A stretch of 64,000 nt of DNA from Pseudomonas parafulva (GCF_002021815.1 NZ_CP019952.1:1-64000), one strand, 5' to 3'; shown: positions 26,989-35,943, counted from the stretch's first letter. Notes: generated by a model from the sequence alone, not told the origin. Program-made: numbers and translations.

Positions 26989-27873
26989 ATGATCATTGGC
27001 AATAACTTTCACGTGGAAGCGTTCTTCGACAGCGCCACCTCAACCATCAGCTACCTGGTCATGGATGGCGAAACGCGTGCTTGCGCCTTGATCGACAGCG
27101 TTCTGGATTACGACCCGAAGGCTGGGCGCGTGACCACAGCCTCTGCAGATTGCCTGATCGAACGCGTGAAAGCGCTTGGCGCCCAGGTGCAGTGGATATT
27201 GGAAACCCATGTGCATGCAGATCACCTGTCCGCTGCTGCCTACCTCAAAGACAAGCTGGGAGGCCGCATTGCAATCGGCGCTTGCATCACCCAGGTCCAG
27301 AAAGTCTTCGGCAGTTTGTTCAACGCTGAACCTGGCTTCGCCCGTGATGGCAGCCAGTTCGACGTCCTGTTCGACGATGGAGACATTTTCCAGATAGGCA
27401 ATCTGCAGGCTCAAGCCCTGCATACCCCTGGGCATACGCCTGCCTGCATGAGCTACCTCATCGAGCATGAAGGCGAGTCGGCAGTCTTCGTCGGCGACAC
27501 GCTGTTCATGCCGGACTACGGGACTGCGCGATGCGACTTCCCTGGCGCCGATGCTCGGACCCTGTATCGGTCGATCCACCGCCTCCTGGCCCTTGGAGAT
27601 AGCACCCGGCTGTTCATGTGCCACGACTACCTGCCCGAAGGGCGCGAGCTGCGGTACATGACCACCGTGGCCGAGCAGCGCACTCAGAACATTCACATCC
27701 ACCAGGGTATCGACGAAGACAGCTTCGTTGCCATGCGCCAAGCGCGTGATCGAACGCTGGACATGCCTGTCCTGATCCTGCCCGCCGTCCAGGTGAACAT
27801 GCGCAGCGGCCAGTTCCCAGCGCCTGAAGCCAATGGGGTGCGCTACCTGAAGATTCCCCTCAATTCGCTGTAG
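26989..27873 (+). CDS. pdo: Persulfide dioxygenase (metallo-beta-lactamase fold)
   Basis: Persulfide dioxygenases oxidise glutathione persulfide to sulfite and glutathione with a single iron. The 294-residue protein has THVHADHL (His74, His76, Asp78, His79), HTPGHT (His149), FVGDTLF (Asp170) and a conserved TARCDFPGAD segment near residue 180, all typical of ETHE1-type enzymes. A GGGAG precedes the ATG. It is followed 37 bases later by sqr, which produces its substrate. A general MBL hydrolase is the alternative, but the neighbours favour Pdo. Confidence 0.88.
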   Translation: MIIGNNFHVEAFFDSATSTISYLVMDGETRACALIDSVLDYDPKAGRVTTASADCLIERVKALGAQVQWILETHVHADHLSAAAYLKDKLGGRIAIGACITQVQKVFGSLFNAEPGFARDGSQFDVLFDDGDIFQIGNLQAQALHTPGHTPACMSYLIEHEGESAVFVGDTLFMPDYGTARCDFPGADARTLYRSIHRLLALGDSTRLFMCHDYLPEGRELRYMTTVAEQRTQNIHIHQGIDEDSFVAMRQARDRTLDMPVLILPAVQVNMRSGQFPAPEANGVRYLKIPLNSL

Positions 27874-27910
27874 TCAGGCACATCCCATAACCAGACAGTC
27901 AGGATCAACC

Positions 27911-29182
27911 ATGCCCGCCGTGCCCTCTTCCGTCCCAGCCTTTCATCACCAGATCATCATCATAGGCGCCGGTGCTGCTGGCATTGCGACGGCGTCCAGC
28001 CTCCTCAAGCGCGACCGCTCGCTGGACATTGCCCTGATAGACCCCGCCGAGGTCCATTACTACCAACCCGGCTGGACCATGGTCGGTGCTGGGGTCTTCG
28101 ATGCCCCGAGCACGGCTCGGCCGATGTCGTCCGTCATCCCTCGCGCGGTGCGCTGGATCAAGTCACAGGTGCAAGGGTTCGATGCACATTGTCGCAAGGT
28201 CCTGCTGGCAGATGGCAGGGCTTTCACCTATGAACAGCTGGTGGTCTGCCCCGGATTGAAGCTGGATTGGACGGCCATCGATGGGCTGGCCGATACCCTG
28301 GGCGAGCATGGCGTCACGTCCAATTACCGCTATGACCTGGCGCCCTATACCTGGGAGTTGGTGCAAGGCCTCAGGCAAGGCCGCGCCGTGTTCTGCCAGC
28401 CGCCCATGCCCATCAAATGCGCTGGCGCACCGCAAAAAGCGCTGTACCTTTCGTGCGACCACTGGCTGCGCCAGGGCCGACTGGGCACCGTACGAGCCAG
28501 CTTTTTCAATGCCGGCAATGCCTTGTTCGGGGTGCCGGCCTATGTGCCTGCATTGATGGCGTATATCGACAAGTACTCGGTAGACCTCAACTTCGGCCAT
28601 CGGCTGATCGCGGTGGATGGACCGAAGCAGCAGGCTGTGTTCGCCCATACGTTTGCGGATGGCACTCAGCACCTTCGCACCGAGCCGTTCGACATGCTGC
28701 ATGTGGTACCGCCGCAGGTCGCCCCCGACTTCATTCGTCACAGCTGCCTCGCCGATGGCGCTGGCTGGGTGGATGTGGATCCCGCGACCCTGCGCCATCG
28801 TACATTCGCCCATGTGCACGCCCTTGGGGACGTGATCAATGCCAGCAACGCGAAGACGGCAGCCGCTGCACGCAAGCAAGCGCCGGTGGTGGCCAACAAT
28901 GTATTGGTGGCCTTGGGCCGACACACGGGCCTGGCGCACTATGATGGTTATGGCTCCTGCCCGCTGACAGTCGAGCGCGGCAAGATCGTGCTTGCCGAGT
29001 TTGGCTATGGTGGCGCGCTCAAGCCGAGCTTCCCCCAGTGGCTCCTTGACGGCCGCAAGCCCACACGCCTGGCCTGGCTGCTCAAAGCTCGCCTGCTACC
29101 ACCCTTGTACTGGCAAGGCATGCTCAAGGGCCGTGAATGGCTGGCCAAGCCGGTGGCAAGCACGACCGAGGCAGCCCAGTGA
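27911..29182 (+). CDS. sqr: Sulfide:quinone oxidoreductase
   Basis: SQR oxidises H2S at the membrane, passing electrons to quinone and forming persulfide. The 423-residue flavoprotein has a GAGAAG FAD motif (residues 19-24), the type II hallmark PPMPIKCAGAPQK with Cys170, and a second conserved Cys350 in GYGSCPL; these two would form the redox disulfide as in the human-type enzyme. It overlaps the next gene by four bases. Confidence 0.9.
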   Translation: MPAVPSSVPAFHHQIIIIGAGAAGIATASSLLKRDRSLDIALIDPAEVHYYQPGWTMVGAGVFDAPSTARPMSSVIPRAVRWIKSQVQGFDAHCRKVLLADGRAFTYEQLVVCPGLKLDWTAIDGLADTLGEHGVTSNYRYDLAPYTWELVQGLRQGRAVFCQPPMPIKCAGAPQKALYLSCDHWLRQGRLGTVRASFFNAGNALFGVPAYVPALMAYIDKYSVDLNFGHRLIAVDGPKQQAVFAHTFADGTQHLRTEPFDMLHVVPPQVAPDFIRHSCLADGAGWVDVDPATLRHRTFAHVHALGDVINASNAKTAAAARKQAPVVANNVLVALGRHTGLAHYDGYGSCPLTVERGKIVLAEFGYGGALKPSFPQWLLDGRKPTRLAWLLKARLLPPLYWQGMLKGREWLAKPVASTTEAAQ

Positions 29183-29997
29183 TCGATCAGGCGTGGCTCA
29201 GTGCAGGCCTGGGCACGATCATCGGCGCGGTCTTGGCACTGACCGGTGCCGGTGGCGGCATCCTTGCGGTTCCGTTGCTGGTGTTCGGCCTGGGACTTTC
29301 GATGGCGCAGGCCGCCCCGATCGGTTTGCTGGCTGTGGGGCTGTCGGCGGCGGTGGGTGCCGGGTTGGGCTTGCGCCAGGGCGTGGTGCGCTACCGTGCG
29401 GCCCTGTTCATCGCAGCAGTGGGCATCGTGTTCACGCCCCTGGGGCTGATGCTCGCGCACCGCTTGCCCAACGCACCGCTGCAGCTGATGTTTGCGGGCA
29501 TCCTGATCTATGCGTGCATGCGCACCTGGTTGAAGGCCCGTCAGCAATTGAATGGCGCAGACTCAGGTGCACACCGCTTCATCGAGCCCTGTGTACTCAA
29601 CCCCCTGCAGGGCCGGTTACGCTGGACGCTTCCGTGCGCTCGGGCGCTTGCCGGCACTGGGGCGCTGTCGGGGTTGCTGTCAGGCCTGCTGGGGGTGGGC
29701 GGCGGCTTTGTCATCGTCCCTGCCCTGCGGCGCTACACCAACTTGCGTATGGTCAGCATCGTCTCTACCTCCCTGGCAGTCATCGCGCTGGTCGCCTTGG
29801 GCAGTGTCGCTACCGCCACCCTTGCAGGGAGCATGCGCTGGCAGGTGGGTGCGCCATTTGCGCTAGGTGCGGTACTGGGCCTGCTGGTAGCCCGGCCACT
29901 GGCGGCAAGGCTGGAGGGCCCCCGCCTGCAACAACTGTTCGCCATCGCAGGCTGGGCCGCAGCGGCGTTGTTGATCAGCAGAGCGCTAGGGGGCTAG
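29179..29997 (+). CDS. TauE/SafE-family sulfite exporter
   Basis: A hydrophobic 272-residue protein with about eight membrane helices and two internal TauE repeats marked by TGAGGGILAVP and GVGGGFVIVPAL. The start is GTG at 29179 inside the ATGA-like overlap with sqr (GTGA), so translation is coupled. Family members export sulfite or sulfoacetate; here the preceding dioxygenase makes sulfite, so sulfite export is the best inference. Its 3-prime end overlaps the convergent lysR gene by 12 bases. Confidence 0.85.
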   Translation: MIDQAWLSAGLGTIIGAVLALTGAGGGILAVPLLVFGLGLSMAQAAPIGLLAVGLSAAVGAGLGLRQGVVRYRAALFIAAVGIVFTPLGLMLAHRLPNAPLQLMFAGILIYACMRTWLKARQQLNGADSGAHRFIEPCVLNPLQGRLRWTLPCARALAGTGALSGLLSGLLGVGGGFVIVPALRRYTNLRMVSIVSTSLAVIALVALGSVATATLAGSMRWQVGAPFALGAVLGLLVARPLAARLEGPRLQQLFAIAGWAAAALLISRALGG

Positions 29998-30873
29998 CAG
30001 CGCATCCTGCTCGGCGGCACACAGGTTCAGCAGGTAATCCCATACCACGCGCAGGCGCACGGATTTATGCAGTTCGCGCCGGGTGCAGATCCAATAACTG
30101 CGCTGGATGGTTTCCCCCGGCAGCACCCTAACCAGCGTTGGGTCGTGCCGCGCCATGTAGTTGGGTAGCACGGCGATACCCAGCCCAGCACGCGCCGCCG
30201 CTTGCTGGGCAATCACGCTGGTACTGCGAAATACCACGTTCGGCGATCGGCAGAAGCTGTTGAGAAACAGCAGCTCCTGGCTGAACAGCAAGTCGTCCAC
30301 GTAGCCGATCCAACTGTGCCGCGCCAGGTCTTCGCGGTTGCGCAATGGCGCGGCACGCTCCAGGTACGCTGCGCTGGCATAGAGGGCCAGCCGGTAGTCG
30401 GTCAGCTTGCGGGTGATCAGCAAGTCTGCACTTGGCCTTTCCAGGTGAATGCTGATTTCCGCTTCACGGTTGAGGATGCTGACGAAACGCGGCACCGCAA
30501 CCAACTCCACTTCCAGGCCAGGGTAGCGCTCGAACAGCTCATTCATCCGTGGCGTGAAGAACATGATGCCGATCCCCTCCGTGACGCCGAGGCGGATCTT
30601 GCCCAGCGGCGTGATGGCCTGGGTGATTTCCTCCTGCGCCAGCAAGGCGGTGTTCTCCATGGCTTCGGCATGTTTGAGCAGTGCCTGACCAGACGGCGTC
30701 AGCTCATACCCCTGCGCATGCTGAACGAACAACGCAGTGCCCAGGCTCTGCTCGATACGCTCGATGTGACGCGCAACGGTGCTGTGGGTCGTCTCCAGAC
30801 GCTTGGCGGCCGTCAACAAGCGCCCGCTGCGTTGCAGCTCCAGGAAAAACCGCAAATCATTCCAATCGAACAT
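29986..30873 (-). CDS. LysR-family transcriptional regulator
   Basis: A 295-residue LysR regulator with an N-terminal winged helix (MFDWNDLRFFLELQRSGRLLTAAKRL) and a C-terminal periplasmic-binding-like effector domain. The HTH resembles the AaeR/PerR-like group rather than the CysB group. It is divergent from the GMC oxidoreductase gene with 169 bases between, so it probably controls that gene and the following transporter. The ligand is unknown. Confidence 0.9.
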   Translation of the reverse strand: MFDWNDLRFFLELQRSGRLLTAAKRLETTHSTVARHIERIEQSLGTALFVQHAQGYELTPSGQALLKHAEAMENTALLAQEEITQAITPLGKIRLGVTEGIGIMFFTPRMNELFERYPGLEVELVAVPRFVSILNREAEISIHLERPSADLLITRKLTDYRLALYASAAYLERAAPLRNREDLARHSWIGYVDDLLFSQELLFLNSFCRSPNVVFRSTSVIAQQAAARAGLGIAVLPNYMARHDPTLVRVLPGETIQRSYWICTRRELHKSVRLRVVWDYLLNLCAAEQDALLAP

Positions 30874-30961
30874 GCTGGTCCTTGCATATCTGTATCGAAC
30901 ACCCAGGTGATAGGTGCCGACGCTCCACGAGGCGTCGCTGTGCTTAAACGCACAACGGGTG

Positions 30962-30990
30962 CGCGAAATCGCGTGTTTCTTCCGCGAAAT
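30962..30990. promoter_or_regulatory. Candidate LysR operator between lysR and GMC oxidoreductase genes
   Basis: CGCGAAAT occurs at 30962-30969 and again at 30983-30990, 21 bases apart (two helical turns). The first copy is also part of the near-palindrome CGCGA-AA-TCGCG (30962-30973). It lies 53-81 bases before the GMC start. Confidence 0.4.
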
Positions 30991-31042
30991 TACTCACTAA
31001 GCTGGTTGGGGACAAGAACAAAAACAGGCCCTGAGGTCCTCT

Positions 31043-32689
31043 ATGTCATCAGTCGATTCTGCCCACGACTATGTGATCGTGGGTGCCGGCCCCGCTGGCT
31101 GCTTGCTGGCAAACCGGTTGTCTGCCGACCCGTCATGCCGGGTGCTGCTGCTCGAAGCCGGTGGGCGGGATAACTACCCTTGGATTCACGTGCCAGTGGG
31201 CTACCTGTACTGCATCGGTAACCCGCGCACGGACTGGTGCTTCAAGACCGAGGCCCAGCCTGGGCTGCAAGGTCGATCGCTGGGTTACCCTCGTGGCAAG
31301 GTCCTGGGCGGGTGCTCTTCGATCAATGGCATGATTTACATGCGTGGCCAGGCAGCTGACTACGATCACTGGGCTAGCCTAGGCAACCGGGGCTGGGCCT
31401 GGAAAGACGTGTTGCCGCTGTTCAAGCAAAGCGAAAGCCACCATGGCGGTGCCAGCGAACACCATGGTAGTAGCGGTGAATGGCGTGTAGAGCGCCAACG
31501 CTACAGCTGGCCGATCCTCGACGCTTTCCGCGATGCAGCCGAGCAGACGGGTATTACCAAGGTCGATGACTTCAATACTGGTGACAACGAAGGCTGTGGA
31601 TATTTTCAGGTCAACCAGCGCAGTGGTGTTCGCTGGAACGCATCCAAAGCCTTTTTGCGACCCATCAAACACCGTCCTAACCTGAGTGTCCTGACCGATG
31701 TGCAGGTGGACCAGGTGCTGCTCAGCAACACGCGTGCTCGCGCAGTTAAAGCCTATTGGCAGGGCAGCTGGCACGAGTTCTCGGCGCGACGAGAGATTGT
31801 GCTGTGTGCAGGTGCAGTAGGCTCGCCCGGCATCCTGCAACGCTCGGGCATTGGTCCACAGCAGTTGCTGGAGGGCTTGGGTATCGGGGTGCGCCATGCC
31901 GTACCGGGTGTGGGTAGCAACCTGCAGGATCACTTGCAACTACGGCTGATCTACCAGATCGGCAACGCACGTACCCTCAACCAGATGGCCAATAGCCTGT
32001 GGGGGAAGATGGGCATGGGCCTGCGCTACCTGTACGATCGCAGCGGTCCGCTGGCCATGGCCCCGAGCCAGCTGGGCGCCTTCGTGCGCTCGAGCCCCGA
32101 CCAGGCCACTGCGAACTTGCAGTACCACGTGCAGCCTCTGTCACTGGAGCGTTTTGGCGAGCCGTTGCATCAGTTTCCAGCCTTCACGGCTTCGGTGTGC
32201 AATTTGCGGCCACTGAGCCGTGGACGTATCGATATTCGCAGTGCAGACATGCACAGCGCGCCCTTGATCGACCCCAATTACCTCAGCGACCCCCAGGACC
32301 TGCGCGTCGCCGCCGACGCCATTCGTCTCACCCGGCGCATTGTGCAGGCCCCTGCCCTTGCCGCCTTTGCGCCCAAGGAATATCTGCCAGGGCCTGCCCT
32401 GCAGACCGAAGAACAGCTGCACGAAGCGGCGGGCAAGATAGGCACGACGATCTTCCATCCCGTAGGGACCTGCCGCATGGGCAATGGCCCTATGGATGTG
32501 GTCGATGACCAGCTTCGTGTTCATGGCATCCCAGGCCTTCGCGTGGCAGACGCATCGATCATGCCCCAGATCACGTCGGGCAATACCTGTTCACCTACCC
32601 TGATGATCGCCGAGAAGGCGGCGCAGCTTATTTTGAAAGGAGTAGCCACTACGACCTTCCTCAACCAGGATGCAGTACCAACACCCTGA
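31043..32689 (+). CDS. GMC-family FAD-dependent oxidoreductase (choline/alcohol dehydrogenase-like)
   Basis: A 548-residue GMC flavoenzyme: FAD motif VGAGPAGCLLANRLS at about residues 12-26, the GMC signature around YPRGKVLGGCSSINGM, and the active-site HPVGTCRMG near the C-terminus with the catalytic His. Such enzymes oxidise primary alcohols to aldehydes. Similarity to BetA is generic and no betaine-aldehyde dehydrogenase is nearby, so substrate is left open. It is followed 93 bases later by an MFS transporter, suggesting import and oxidation of one compound. Confidence 0.88.
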   Translation: MSSVDSAHDYVIVGAGPAGCLLANRLSADPSCRVLLLEAGGRDNYPWIHVPVGYLYCIGNPRTDWCFKTEAQPGLQGRSLGYPRGKVLGGCSSINGMIYMRGQAADYDHWASLGNRGWAWKDVLPLFKQSESHHGGASEHHGSSGEWRVERQRYSWPILDAFRDAAEQTGITKVDDFNTGDNEGCGYFQVNQRSGVRWNASKAFLRPIKHRPNLSVLTDVQVDQVLLSNTRARAVKAYWQGSWHEFSARREIVLCAGAVGSPGILQRSGIGPQQLLEGLGIGVRHAVPGVGSNLQDHLQLRLIYQIGNARTLNQMANSLWGKMGMGLRYLYDRSGPLAMAPSQLGAFVRSSPDQATANLQYHVQPLSLERFGEPLHQFPAFTASVCNLRPLSRGRIDIRSADMHSAPLIDPNYLSDPQDLRVAADAIRLTRRIVQAPALAAFAPKEYLPGPALQTEEQLHEAAGKIGTTIFHPVGTCRMGNGPMDVVDDQLRVHGIPGLRVADASIMPQITSGNTCSPTLMIAEKAAQLILKGVATTTFLNQDAVPTP

Positions 32690-32782
32690 CCGGGTGTGCA
32701 ATACGACAGCGCGTAGTCGGACGCTGTCGGCAGTGGAACAACAAGAATAATCACTGTGGCCTGCGGGCCGAGGACAGCAACG

Positions 32783-34402
32783 ATGTCGGATTACATCCAA
32801 GAGCAGGATGCGGCCGCCAGCCGCCCCAGTCGTCGTGAAGAACGCAAGATCATCTTCGCGTCATCGCTCGGTACGGTTTTCGAGTGGTACGACTTTTTCC
32901 TCTACGGCGCCCTGGCTGCCGTGATCAGCAAGCAGTTTTTCGCGGGCGTCAACGACACCACCGCGTTCATTTTTGCACTGATGGCGTTTGCCGCGGGCTT
33001 TCTGGTGCGACCGTTTGGCGCGCTGGTGTTCGGCCGCCTGGGGGACATGATCGGGCGCAAGTACACCTTTCTCATCACCATCGTGCTGATGGGACTGTCC
33101 ACGTTCGCCGTTGGCCTTTTGCCCACCTATGCCAGCATCGGCATCGCAGCGCCGATCATCCTGGTCGTGCTGCGCATGCTGCAAGGCCTGGCGCTGGGCG
33201 GTGAGTACGGCGGTGCAGCCACCTACGTGGCCGAACATGCGCCACCTGGCAAGCGGGGGTTCCATACTGGGTTCATTCAGTCCACCGCCACCTTGGGTCT
33301 GTTGCTGTCATTGCTGGTGGTACTGGGCAGCCGTTACGTGAGTGGCGATCAGTTCGAAACCTGGGGCTGGCGGCTGCCGTTCCTGCTGTCCATCGTGCTG
33401 CTGGGGATCTCGACCTGGATTCGGATGAGCATGCACGAGTCACCGGCTTTCGTGAAAATGAAGGCACAGGGCAAGGTCAGCAAGTCGCCAATTCGTGAGT
33501 CATTTACGTCCTGGCCAAACCTGAAGGTCGTGCTCACTGCGCTGTTCAGTATCAATGCGGGCCAGGCTGTTACCTTCTATACGGCACAGTTCTACGTGCT
33601 GTTTTTCATGACCCAGATGTTGAAGATGGACCCGGCCCAGGCCAACACCCTGCTGATCATCAGCGTGGTGATCGGGGCGCCGTTTTTCGTGTTCTTTGGA
33701 TGGCTGTCCGATCGGATTGGGCGCAAACCGATATTGATGCTGGGCCTGCTGTTGGCCACGGTGCTCTACTTCCCCTTGTTCAAGGCCCTTAGCTTCTACG
33801 CCAACCCGCAGATCGACACCGCCAGCCGCCAGGCACCCATCGTCGTCACCGCTGACCCGAAAGGTTGCACCTTCCAGTTCGACCCTGTGGGCAAAGCCCG
33901 CTTCGATAGCCCTTGCGACAAGGTAAAGACCTTCCTGGTCAAGCAGGGCTTACCCTACAACTCGGTAAGCGTTGATGGCAGCGACGTGGTCGTGAGCATC
34001 GGCGACAAGACCATCAATGGCTATGACGAAGCGGCCATGCGTGCGGCGGTCGAGCAGGCCGGGTACCCCGCTAAGGCTGATCCGGCCCAAGTCAACAGCG
34101 TGATGGTGGTGGTGTTGATTGTGGCCATGATCCTGATCGCCACCATGACCTATGGACCGCTGGCTGCCGTGATGGTCGAGCTGTTCCCTACGCGTATCCG
34201 GTACACCTCCATGTCCTTGCCCTATCACATCGGCAATGGCTGGTTCGGCGGTTTCCTGCCCACGGTATCGTTCGCTTTGGTGGTCTACACCGGGGATATT
34301 TTCTACGGGTTGTGGTATCCGGTACTGGTCACAGGCATCAGCCTGGTAGTGGGCATCTTCTGTCTCAAAGAGACCAAGGATGTGGACATCGACAAGGTGT
34401 GA
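32783..34402 (+). CDS. MFS transporter, metabolite:H+ symporter type, with a periplasmic insert
   Basis: A 539-residue major-facilitator protein of the sugar/metabolite:H+ symporter group, with FEWYDFFLYG in helix 1 and GRLGDMIGRK and SDRIGRKP in the cytoplasmic loops. Between predicted helices 9 and 10 lies an extra hydrophilic segment of roughly 100 residues (about 337-437) with two cysteines, expected to face the periplasm. The start MSDYIQEQ was chosen for its GAGGA 8 bases upstream. It likely imports the substrate of the preceding GMC enzyme. Confidence 0.88.
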   Translation: MSDYIQEQDAAASRPSRREERKIIFASSLGTVFEWYDFFLYGALAAVISKQFFAGVNDTTAFIFALMAFAAGFLVRPFGALVFGRLGDMIGRKYTFLITIVLMGLSTFAVGLLPTYASIGIAAPIILVVLRMLQGLALGGEYGGAATYVAEHAPPGKRGFHTGFIQSTATLGLLLSLLVVLGSRYVSGDQFETWGWRLPFLLSIVLLGISTWIRMSMHESPAFVKMKAQGKVSKSPIRESFTSWPNLKVVLTALFSINAGQAVTFYTAQFYVLFFMTQMLKMDPAQANTLLIISVVIGAPFFVFFGWLSDRIGRKPILMLGLLLATVLYFPLFKALSFYANPQIDTASRQAPIVVTADPKGCTFQFDPVGKARFDSPCDKVKTFLVKQGLPYNSVSVDGSDVVVSIGDKTINGYDEAAMRAAVEQAGYPAKADPAQVNSVMVVVLIVAMILIATMTYGPLAAVMVELFPTRIRYTSMSLPYHIGNGWFGGFLPTVSFALVVYTGDIFYGLWYPVLVTGISLVVGIFCLKETKDVDIDKV

Positions 34403-34419
34403 TTCGCTAAACCGCAGCC

Positions 34420-34454
34420 ATAAAAAAACCGGCTCTAAAAGCCGGTTTTTTTAT
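34420..34454. terminator. Bidirectional terminator between the MFS gene and plsC
   Basis: A near-perfect inverted repeat, ATAAAAAAACCGGCT (34420-34434) and AGCCGGTTTTTTTAT (34440-34454), has A and T runs on both sides. It sits between convergent genes and can terminate both. Confidence 0.92.
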
Positions 34455-34582
34455 GCCGTGAAAAAACTTATGCACGTTTTTCCAAAAAATCAATAAAGAA
34501 CAAATATGCAGCAAATTCATAGGCTTAGCTAATTTTCGCAACAGCTAATCCATAATTTGCTCACACGTTATCCACAAGCGGC

Positions 34583-35350
34583 TCAGGCCTGGGCCTGCGT
34601 GCTTTCTTCGACCTGCGCAAGAGAGCCCAGGCCCCGTTGGGTGGCTTCGTTCCAGGCTTGGGCGCGGTCATTGAGTTCGGCGATGGCGCGAGGGCCTGTG
34701 CCGTTGGCGTACATGGGTTCGCCGATCACCACTTCGATGGTGCCAGCGTGCTTGCCCCAGCCATTCTTCGGCCAGTACTTGCCGGCATTGTGGGCAATGG
34801 GTAACACCGGTAGCCCAGCGTTTACCGCCAGCGCCGTTCCGCCTCGAGAGAACTTGCCCACCGTGCCAAAAGGTACGCGTGTGCCCTCCGGGAAAATCAG
34901 GACCCAGGTTTTCTGCTTGAGCAGTTCATCGCCCTTCTTGGCCACCTGGCGCAAGGCTTCCTTGGGGTTGTCGCGGTCGATGGCAATGGGGCGCAGCATG
35001 GCCATGGCCCAGCCAAAGAAAGGCACATACAGCAGTTCACGCTTGAGCACTTGGCTGAGCGGCGAGAAATACTGGGACAGGAAAAACGTCTCCCAGGTGC
35101 TCTGGTGATTCGACAAGATCACGCAGGGCTCGGCTGGCACGTTTTCAGCGCCGGTAATCTTGTAATCGATGCCTACGATGACGCGTGCCAGGAAAATAGC
35201 GCAGCGGCACCAGTACACATTGATGAATCTGTAGCGCTTGGGGAACGACAGAAATGGCGCAACGAAGAAGCTCAGCGAGCACCAGAGCAGCGAACTGGTA
35301 CCCAGCAGCAGGTAAAAAAGAAAGACTCTGATCGCCTGCAGGATCGACAT
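34583..35350 (-). CDS. plsC: 1-acyl-sn-glycerol-3-phosphate acyltransferase
   Basis: PlsC-type acyltransferase converting lysophosphatidic acid to phosphatidic acid at the inner membrane. The N-terminus is hydrophobic (residues 1-35), followed by the motif NHQSTWETFF (His plus Glu four residues on, where many PlsC have Asp) and FPEGTRVPFG. I chose MSILQAIRVF (255 residues); a start five codons upstream is possible. It corresponds to lptA next to gyrB in P. aeruginosa. Downstream of gmhB. Confidence 0.92.
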   Translation of the reverse strand: MSILQAIRVFLFYLLLGTSSLLWCSLSFFVAPFLSFPKRYRFINVYWCRCAIFLARVIVGIDYKITGAENVPAEPCVILSNHQSTWETFFLSQYFSPLSQVLKRELLYVPFFGWAMAMLRPIAIDRDNPKEALRQVAKKGDELLKQKTWVLIFPEGTRVPFGTVGKFSRGGTALAVNAGLPVLPIAHNAGKYWPKNGWGKHAGTIEVVIGEPMYANGTGPRAIAELNDRAQAWNEATQRGLGSLAQVEESTQAQA

Positions 35351-35385
35351 AGTGGTTCGTACCATTGCGGGACTTGCCCGCTTTT

Positions 35386-35409
35386 AGAAAAGTGCGCCCA
35401 AAGGCGCAC
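35386..35409 (-). terminator. Hairpin between gmhB and plsC
   Basis: GTGCGCC (35392-35398) pairs with GGCGCAC (35403-35409); on the minus strand the stem is followed by TTTTCTAAAA. It may end or attenuate the gly-gmhB transcript before plsC. Confidence 0.6.
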
Positions 35410-35412
35410 CGT

Positions 35413-35940
35413 TTAGATAAGTGCTCTGGCGATGGCAGCCAGATCGTCGTAGATCAGGGTTGAGGCCGGAACGCCCTTCTCAAGGGTGCGTTCGCCTTTG
35501 CCTGTCTTTACCAGAACAGGTTGTGCATCGACGGCCAGCGCAGCCTGTAGGTCACTTTGGCTATCGCCCACGAACCAGACGCCCTCAAGGTTTGCCTGGT
35601 AATGCTCGGCGATGGCCTGCAACAGGCCCGGCTTGGGCTTGCGGCAGTCGCAGCCTTCATCGGGGCCATGCGGGCAATACACGATATGCCCCACCTCACC
35701 GCCCTGCTCGGCCACCAGCATGCGCAAGCGCGCATGCATGGCCTCGAGCGTCGCGATTGGGTAATAACCACGGGCGATACCGGACTGGTTGGTGGCCACG
35801 GCCACCGTCCAGCCCGCTTTGCTCAACTGCGCGATCGCCTCGATGGCGCCAGGGATGGGCACCCATTCATCCAGCGACTTGATATAGGCGTCGGAGTCCT
35901 GGTTGATGACCCCGTCACGATCGAGAATCAGCAGTTTCAA
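35413..35940 (-). CDS. gmhB: D-glycero-beta-D-manno-heptose-1,7-bisphosphate 7-phosphatase
   Basis: GmhB removes the C7 phosphate in ADP-heptose synthesis for the LPS core. It is a 175-residue HAD phosphatase: DRDGVIN with the nucleophile Asp near residue 7, TNQSG, a zinc-loop CPHGPDEGCDC and GDSQSD. The start codon is TTG (MKLLILDRDG), with no usable ATG upstream, and it begins 3 bases after the glyS stop. Confidence 0.95.
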   Translation of the reverse strand: MKLLILDRDGVINQDSDAYIKSLDEWVPIPGAIEAIAQLSKAGWTVAVATNQSGIARGYYPIATLEAMHARLRMLVAEQGGEVGHIVYCPHGPDEGCDCRKPKPGLLQAIAEHYQANLEGVWFVGDSQSDLQAALAVDAQPVLVKTGKGERTLEKGVPASTLIYDDLAAIARALI

Positions 35941-35943
35941 GGC

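Noticed and set aside
27003..27018. A parS-like TTTCACGTGGAA in the pdo gene
   Set aside because: Five mismatches to the palindrome; the sequence is coding and not symmetric outside the core.
28992..30131. A 379-codon plus-strand frame spanning sqr, the exporter and lysR
   Set aside because: It is a shifted frame of the TauE/SafE gene, low in sequence order (Cys/Arg-rich), and crosses a convergent gene.
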